Source: Lotus japonicus
Taxonomy: Eukaryota; Streptophyta; Magnoliopsida; Fabales; Fabaceae
Assembly: GCF_012489685.1 (NCBI RefSeq)
Contig: NC_080043.1
Location: forward strand, 13,634,223-13,698,222
Direction: 5' to 3'
DNA: 64,000 nucleotides
The notes under the pieces are model-generated. The model made no database searches and was not told where the DNA came from. It saw nothing but the letters and a program-made list of their open reading frames with translations. Below are positions 58,127-64,000 of the stretch, in pieces. Every line of letters begins with the position of its first letter. Position 1 is the first letter of the stretch. Position numbers and translations under genes: made by a program.

Positions 58127-58182
<56 letters not shown>
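58127..58182. repeat. (AT)n microsatellite at the right border of the viral sequence
   Basis: About 56 bp of AT dinucleotides followed by ATGTATATGTGTGTGTG. One of the longest TA arrays in the window. Confidence 0.92.
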
Positions 58183-58188
<6 letters not shown>

Positions 58189-59114
58189 GTGTGTGTGCTG
58201 GAATGGAGCCAACCAGAATTTTGTATCGACCAACTCTTTGAAGAACCTCTCATGATCAAGCAGCGCTCCTAGCTATCAGTCTGAACGTGAACAAAATAAC
58301 AACACTCATTTTTGTTAATAAATCTCAACAAATGCATGGCAGCATCATCTCCATGAAGTATCTGTGGAGATATTTAGGTTGCAACGAATTTTGCTTTTGG
58401 TCTCATGGTCTGAAATATTCCTTTTTCATTTATATTATGAAAAGTTGTTTTGTTTGTTAATTCTTTGGGTAGGTTGTGACCCAAATCCAATAATCAATTC
58501 TGTAATGTTAAGTTACTTTTAGAAATTTAAGTAATCATTCATTGCGTAGAAATTTAAGTAATAATTAAAAATCTTATAATTGAGGTGGAGTAATAATTAG
58601 GTTGACCAAAATGGACTCAGGTTTTGAGTTTGCTCGGCGTAGAAATTTCAGTAATAATTAAAAATCTTATAATTGAGGTGGAGTAATAATTAGGTTGACC
58701 AAAATGGACTCAGGTTGTGAGTTCGCTCGGCTCAACCCACTTATGGGGTGGGTTCAGTTGGAAAAATACAGGTTTACATTTAGGCGAATTTTTTTTCTTC
58801 GTTCAATAACTTAATAGGGTAGACAAATGAAAATCACATCATGTTATGTTTATCTTATTTCAATTTCAATATAATGCATTCCTTAAAAACTTGGTTCTTA
58901 TTACTATTCAAATGTTGACATTGTGAGGTCTATACAACCTCATCAAATTAATATATTTACTGTAGTTCATTCATCTACATGTTTGTAACATATGTTCGGT
59001 TCCATATATGTTCTACTTATTAAAAAGAGCCTAAACTAAGTCAAAATATATTTCTACTGATTCATCTTTACAATAAGTTTAATAGCCGTACAACGCACTG
59101 GTAAAGAAGACTAG
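58183..59114. other. Right flank of the virus and Helitron 2 3' end
   Basis: Just after the array an open piece reads EWSQPEFCIDQLFEEPLMI and stops at 58,270-58,272. This may be displaced viral or other coding sequence; I do not recognise it. From 58,484 the sequence is shared with unit 2 (15,577 onward) and ends at the Helitron 2 terminus. The 116-bp direct repeat seen in unit 2 is also present. Confidence 0.5.
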
Positions 59115-60742
59115 TTTTAGTTTGATATACACTTATTTAATCTTCTGAACATTACTCTCTCCCGCTGAGTAATGGTATGGGAATTAGGTAGTGATATCAT
59201 TAGCATGGACATAAGTTTACGTTGTCAATTGCTTCTAAATTGATCACCTCTATTTGCTATTTTTTCGAGTGGCTCTACTATATTGGCTATGTTCTTTTGT
59301 CATTGTTTGGTGTATTATTTTGCTTAGATGCTAATGTTATAACTTTTATTATGGCCTTGGGAATCTTTCTTATTTTGTTGTGTGAGAATAGAAACGAGTA
59401 AAGAAAGGGTAGAGCGAGAAACATACAAAATGGTGACGTCGTGCGGCCAAATTGCTCAGGTCTGTGACTATAGAGCAGTTATAGTTTCATTCAATGTTTA
59501 GAAAATCGGACCGATCATTGAACCGGTCGAGGCGTTGGTTTAAGGTTTAAAGGTCGAACCGGGATCGGACCGTATTTATTTAAATAATATATTCTATTAA
59601 ATGTATAGTTTCGAGGGTTAGCTCAAGTGGTAAGAGCTAGGCGACATAAGGTTTGGGGAGGGGAAGGTCCAGGGTTCGAATCCTGGAAGGGAAATTTGAA
59701 GGAATTTTCTAACTTATTAACAACTAACCACTAACATTTACCTATAAAAAAAACTATTTAAAAAAAAATTATAAATACAGTATTTTGATTTTTAAATGAG
59801 TTCTGTTCTTTTTTAATCAATCGTGCTTCATTTAAAAGAAAAAGGCCAACGGCCCAATGTCAAAAAACTATCAATATATCATCATTAAATAAAGCAATAG
59901 CATTTGACAAAAAAAAATAAAGCAATAGCACCACACAACTAGTGGAAGCAAAAGATCGAGAAACAAAAAAAAAGCCAAAAAGACACAATATGATTAGGCA
60001 CCTGGGAGGGATGGTTTTCCTGCTCTTTTTTATCAGAATTTCAGGCATGTGTGCACTTGTGAGTACCATCGGGAAGTTTAAATTACATATCTCTACCCAT
60101 GTACCTATCTCTCCAATGGTGATTAATTTAACTATTTCAGGTTCATGTATCAGCTATCATTTCTAATGGACCTTTCAGGTAAACTACCCTATTTTCCAGC
60201 TGCTCAGAACCCATGAATCTTGATATTATTTGGTTTTTAAGTTTTGACAATATAGGACTAGCTAACTTGTTTCATGGTTAATCAGTGTCTCAAATTTTAA
60301 ATGGACTTAAACATGTACGTTAATCCTATAAACTTAGAAAGCAGAACAGCGTATGGACTAAGGAAAACACTATAAACACTATAAACTCTAAATGTTATGG
60401 CGCTCAATTCTCTCTTTAGATCTTATCTTTCTCAAATTAATTAGTTTGCACAATTTGAATTATTATGACTTTGTTCTGTTATTAAACTCTGAATCTTGAT
60501 TCATTTAATTCCAGACATGTACTTAATTGAATTTTACAGGCAATATGTATCATTTGGGTAATCTCTCCTAGTGTATTTGTTGTAGTTGTAGTTTATAAGC
60601 TTTCATTTGGACCTTTAACGTTGTCAAATATTTTCAATTGAGTTGCCATTATAACTAATTATTATCTGGTTTTTGACAATTATCAACAAGGGTGAACTCA
60701 GCTGGGTCCCCAATTTACCTGCTCAGTCCATCATTTGCAGCT
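59115..60742. other. Unit 3 non-coding DNA with SINE (59,612-59,702)
   Basis: Colinear with 16,213-19,246 minus the LINE. The SINE keeps box A (59,619-59,630) and box B (59,673-59,683). The LINE empty site is at 59,732/59,733. Confidence 0.65.
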
Positions 60743-60887
60743 TTATTGTTGTAGTATCTTCCTGTGTGTTGATATAGCCATCCAAGCTTTCCACCAAACA
60801 GCATAAGGCTTGTAGAAGCCCATCATCTTCAAAATCGATCTGTCCACGATGTCAAAGCTAATATGGTAGAATTTTGGAGTGGCTGAG
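60743..60887 (-). pseudogene. Terminal exon-like fragment, unit 3 copy
   Basis: Same 145-bp open exon as 19,247-19,391 with acceptor TTTCAG and TAA stop kept. Changes include one Asn codon to His. Family not recognised. Confidence 0.5.
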
Positions 60888-62360
60888 CTGAAATATTTGT
60901 GAATAACTAAAACTTTGTTGTTATTTTAATCATTCACTTTGCTGTTATTTTTCTGTTTCTAGCATCGAGTGGGTTCATTTGAGATTCTTTCAAACTGGGC
61001 TGTTCATAATTAAATCTAATAGTTGTGATTTATTTTTATGTTTTTCATTTCAAAAAAAAAATTATTTTTATGTTTTCCGTAAAAACATTTTTTTGATAAG
61101 ACATATTCTCTATATATAAACACTAAAAAAACTATATAAAAAAAACACTAAAAAAACAACGCTCTTAATTTGAATACATGTTTTATCAAACAATTGTGTA
61201 GGAAGATGAATTAAAAGCTTAATATTAAAAAAAATATATGTCTATTATAATTATTAGAAATAGACATTCATTGAAATATACTTAATTATAGTTTACTAGA
61301 CTTTTTTACCAGTGCGCTGCACGGCGAAGTTCACATTGTATTTGATACATCAGTGAATACTTTGATTATAAAAAAACAATCATACTCAAACACCAATTTA
61401 ACCAATTTTAGACACACTATTAATATTCAAAAAACATAAATTTGGACACACAATTATAGTGTTCCGTACTCATACACCAATTTACACAAATTTGCACATG
61501 TGGCGTATAAATGATTGAGTTTAATTTTCATGTAAAATGTTCTTACTTGTACATGGTTGATTTTGCTCTTATTACCAATACAAATATTCAAAACAAAATT
61601 GATATACTAAAATCAATATTTGCCGATTTTTTTAGATGCTAGAATTAAGAGAGAGAAAAAAAAAATGGTCGTTTAACAAAACAAAACTATAACAAATATC
61701 ACACAACCCGCAAAATTTCACACAACTTTTACTTATATTTACTCATAGAATGTTCTTACCCGTGCATGGTAAATTTTGCTCATATATGTTAATACTTTCT
61801 ATTCTCTGCAAGACATATTTTTAGTATCGAATTTCCATACTTTTATGTGTATTTACCCTCAAATTATTAAAAATAATAAATGTAAACACTAAAGAAATTT
61901 CTTGTAAATATTAGTTCTTGTGTTATGACTGAGAAATGAGAACAATTATTGACTTAGTTAATTATAATCAAAGTATTGTATAGTTAAGAAATGAGAACAT
62001 AATGACTCGATACCCATAGTGGATTCCTGAGAAACTAGTACCACTCATTTATCTCAATTTTCTATGTAGGTCATTTAGATGCAAGTGTAATTTATATATT
62101 AACATAATTTTCCCCTGGCAGTTTACATGTAACACTCCATCCACATATCTATTTTGTTGTAGTCATAGGATATATATATATATATATGTATATATTATTA
62201 GAATAATGCCAAATATTCTCATACGTCATTAAAGTTTCACCATGGTTCATAATTACAAAGTTACCTTTAATCATCTCCTATGAATTCAAAGGTGTCAGCA
62301 TATGCATACACGGATACACCCATAGCTTCACCATGGTTCATAATTACAAAGTTACCTTTA
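60888..62360. other. AT-rich unit 3 end with minus-strand Helitron 3' terminus
   Basis: Matches 19,392-20,835. The Helitron-type hairpin next to CTAG at about 61,299 is decayed. A TA run lies at about 62,170-62,188. Confidence 0.5.
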
Positions 62361-63109
62361 CACTGTGTTTGTTTCGGTTGAAAATAGCTGGAAAGGAAAG
62401 AGAGGGGAAGGATTATTAGTGGAAAACACTGTTGATGAGTGTTTGGATCTGCCATGAAAATAGATGGAAATTGTAAAAACCACAATGGGCCCACCATGTC
62501 AGTTTTCTTGGCATAAGAGGCGTGAAAATGAACAGAGACGGTGAAGTAACTATCCAAAGACATATCTACCCTCTACTATGCCCAATAGTTATAAATAATA
62601 CAAAATTTAGAAAACATAATCAACACACGAGGCACATGTGCCAGACATATGATAAAACCAAATTTCGGATACATGTAATTATTTTTATTTTTTCATAATC
62701 ATGCTTAATTACATTTTTACCGTAAAGAGAAAATTACACTTTAGGAACGCTGTTATTTTAAAAACAAAATTTTACAAATAAAAATTAATGAATAAGATAT
62801 TTTTTTTTTTGAAAATTGCATATATAATTATAATTATAAATATTCAATTTTATACAGTAATTATATTTTTCAAAATATCTCATACCATAGCTTAAACTAA
62901 AATATACAAATAATACAAAAAGGGGCAAATTTGTAATATCAAATCACTTTCATTTTCATTTTCATCACTTTTCCATCACTTTTCCACTCTGCTTCTCTCA
63001 ATCCAAACAACTTTAAAATCACCACACTTTCCATTCATATTCTTTCCTCTTTTATTCTTTCCACTTATATTCCTTCCACTCATTTTCCTCTCAGCATCCA
63101 AACAGAGCA
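62361..63109. mobile_element. Tourist/Harbinger-type MITE, 749 bp
   Basis: TTA flanks it at 62,358-62,360 and 63,110-63,112. Ends CACTGTGTTTG and, inverted, TGCTCTGTTTG are imperfect TIRs of the TGTTTG class with a three-base TTA target, as in PIF/Harbinger MITEs. Unit 2 has the empty site near 20,855. Subterminal sequence is GGAAAGGAAAGAG on one side and CTTTCCTCTTTTATTC on the other. The open frame 62,563-62,267 is chance. Confidence 0.83.
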
Positions 63110-63195
63110 TTAATCATCTCCTATGAATTCAAAGGTGTCAGCATATGCATACACCAATAGCTTAAAAAATCAAAACACCCACAACAATTGCTCTT

Positions 63196-64000
63196 TGTTC
63201 TAGGAATGAACATTGAAGAGAGGTATGAGACCTAGAGGTAGAGGGATTGTGCTAAGAGAGAATGAGAACGAGAGAGAGAGTGCTGAATTTCATGTATGAT
63301 TTCATAAATGAGCCAAAAGTCCCCTACAATTGGTAACTGCCTCCTATTTATAGAGCTTGGGTACTACCTATTGGGCCAATTGGGCCTCCGAGATCAAGGC
63401 CCAACTTAAGGCCAGGGCCCCGCCTCAGGGCGGGATGCATGCTAGGCGTTGCCCCTCTAGGGGCTCGCCCAGTCCACAAGTCCACAAGACACCAAGCTCG
63501 AAGCATGAGAGCTAAGTGTGTCTTTTAAATGCTTTTACATACGTCCTATAGTACGCCGGAATCTATGCCGCCAACATGGCTTGAGAAAAGAGAAGCACAC
63601 TATACTGCCAACATGGCATGAGCAAAAGGAAACTAGCATTCTCAGTCACCCCATCCACTGACTTGGCGAGCAACTCAAGCCGGCAAGTCCACAAGTCCAC
63701 AAGCACTGACTTGGCGGGCAACTCGAGCCGGCAAGTCCACAAGTGGCGAGAGCGATCACTTCGTACTGGCGATTAGTTGGAGCAGGTGCATGACCGTTCG
63801 CCGGCGGGAAAGGTGGCAGGCTTTGCTGGTCACTCAATCATTGACCGGCAGTATCCCCGGCGAGCGACTAAACTTTGCTGCTGGCGTCACCTGTCAGGCG
63901 ATGGTGTTTGGTTTTTACAGTGGCGAGGCCTTTCGCGCTTCCCTTGTTTTAAAACCCTTTCAAATCCCTAACTGCCCCACGTGACTGCCTCACGTGATGT
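63196..64000 (-). mobile_element. Probable LTR retrotransposon edge, antisense, incomplete
   Basis: Homology to unit 2 stops at 63,195, and the new sequence starts TGTTCTAGG, so its minus strand ends in CA. On the minus strand TATAAATA (about 63,345-63,352) is followed by a short leader, as in an LTR promoter. The sequence is much GC-richer than the window. It contains a repeat of about 52 bp (CACTGACTTGGCGRGCAACT) at about 63,655 and 63,707. The other end lies outside, so the call is tentative. Confidence 0.4.

Larger units (their letters stand above)
49481..59114 (+). mobile_element. Helitron 2, 9,634 bp, containing an RPA fragment and a viral insertion
   Basis: The left end, A then TCTATATACTTTAGAAAAG at 49,481, matches the Helitron 1 left end for about 130 bp. 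The right end is a decayed hairpin (CCGTACAACGCACTGG) and CTAG at 59,111-59,114 followed by T. The last 270 bp match Helitron 1. No empty site was available for confirmation, so the pairing of the two ends is inferred from family membership and order. Confidence 0.75.
21081..63195. repeat. Tandem duplication, unit 3 (about 42 kb, inflated by nested insertions)
   Basis: Second copy of unit 2, starting in the TA microsatellite at 21,085 and ending at GCTCTT (63,195), where a probable LTR element begins. The extra length is explained by the hAT (815 bp), Mutator-like (1,012 bp), PIF plus nested hAT (9,307 bp), Helitron 1 (12,448 bp), LINE plus Helitron 2 plus virus (about 10 kb) and a Tourist MITE (749 bp). 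Confidence 0.92.

Noticed and set aside
57982..58272. Frame of 96 residues through the TA array taken as a single protein
   Set aside because: The Ile-Tyr stretch is a microsatellite translation. Only the part after the array might be coding, and it is not recognised.
62267..62563. 98-residue minus-strand frame as a gene
   Set aside because: It starts inside the Tourist MITE and ends in the short repeated peptide shared with unit 2; the MITE insertion created the long frame.

Overview
The window is AT-rich nuclear DNA of a flowering plant, most likely a legume. The clues are the C-terminal end of a CC-NBS-LRR resistance gene at the left edge, three copies of a small ENOD/PRP-like proline-rich cell-wall gene, and a dense set of plant-type transposons (Helitron, hAT, PIF/Harbinger, Mutator, LINE, tRNA-derived SINE, Stowaway and Tourist MITEs) plus one endogenous pararetrovirus. 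The legume assignment rests mainly on the proline-rich protein. No species is claimed.

The main organising fact is a tandem duplication. Unit 2 (about 10,021-20,923) and unit 3 (about 21,081-63,195) are colinear copies of one segment. Unit 2 is about 11 kb. Unit 3 has grown to about 42 kb, almost entirely through nested insertions. Because each unit supplies an empty site for insertions in the other, many element ends can be placed to the base. Unit 3 holds: a non-autonomous hAT (21,329-22,143, 8-bp duplication); a Mutator-like element (22,348-23,359, 9-bp duplication); a PIF/Harbinger element (23,872-33,178, TGA duplication) whose first gene is split by an intact hAT (24,884-29,768, 8-bp duplication); a 12.4-kb Helitron (33,249-45,696, inserted between A and T) with an RPA-like gene, a captured Pumilio exon and a decayed PIF1-type helicase; an antisense LINE fragment; and a second Helitron of the same family (49,481-59,114). 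The second Helitron has a caulimovirid-type endogenous virus inside it, bordered on both sides by long TA microsatellites. Unit 2 has its own private insertions: a 1.8-kb antisense Helitron (11,406-13,244) and a 5'-truncated LINE (16,831-18,250).

Layout. 1-293: end of an NBS-LRR gene. 294-7,840: non-genic DNA with minus-strand Helitron ends, a Stowaway MITE, other MITEs and retroposed scraps. 7,840-9,400: a partial third copy of the proline-rich gene region, with a broken gene. 10,021-20,923: unit 2, with an intact proline-rich gene. 21,081-63,195: unit 3, with a second intact proline-rich gene. 63,196-64,000: a GC-richer segment, probably the edge of an antisense LTR retrotransposon.

The only plausible host genes are the NBS-LRR remnant, the proline-rich genes at 13,844 and 46,717, and small unidentified exon-like pieces. 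The hAT transposase and the PIF transposase have intact-looking reading frames. The helicase, the RPA-like genes and the viral polyprotein are all broken. No CRISPR array, rRNA gene or functional tRNA gene was seen.
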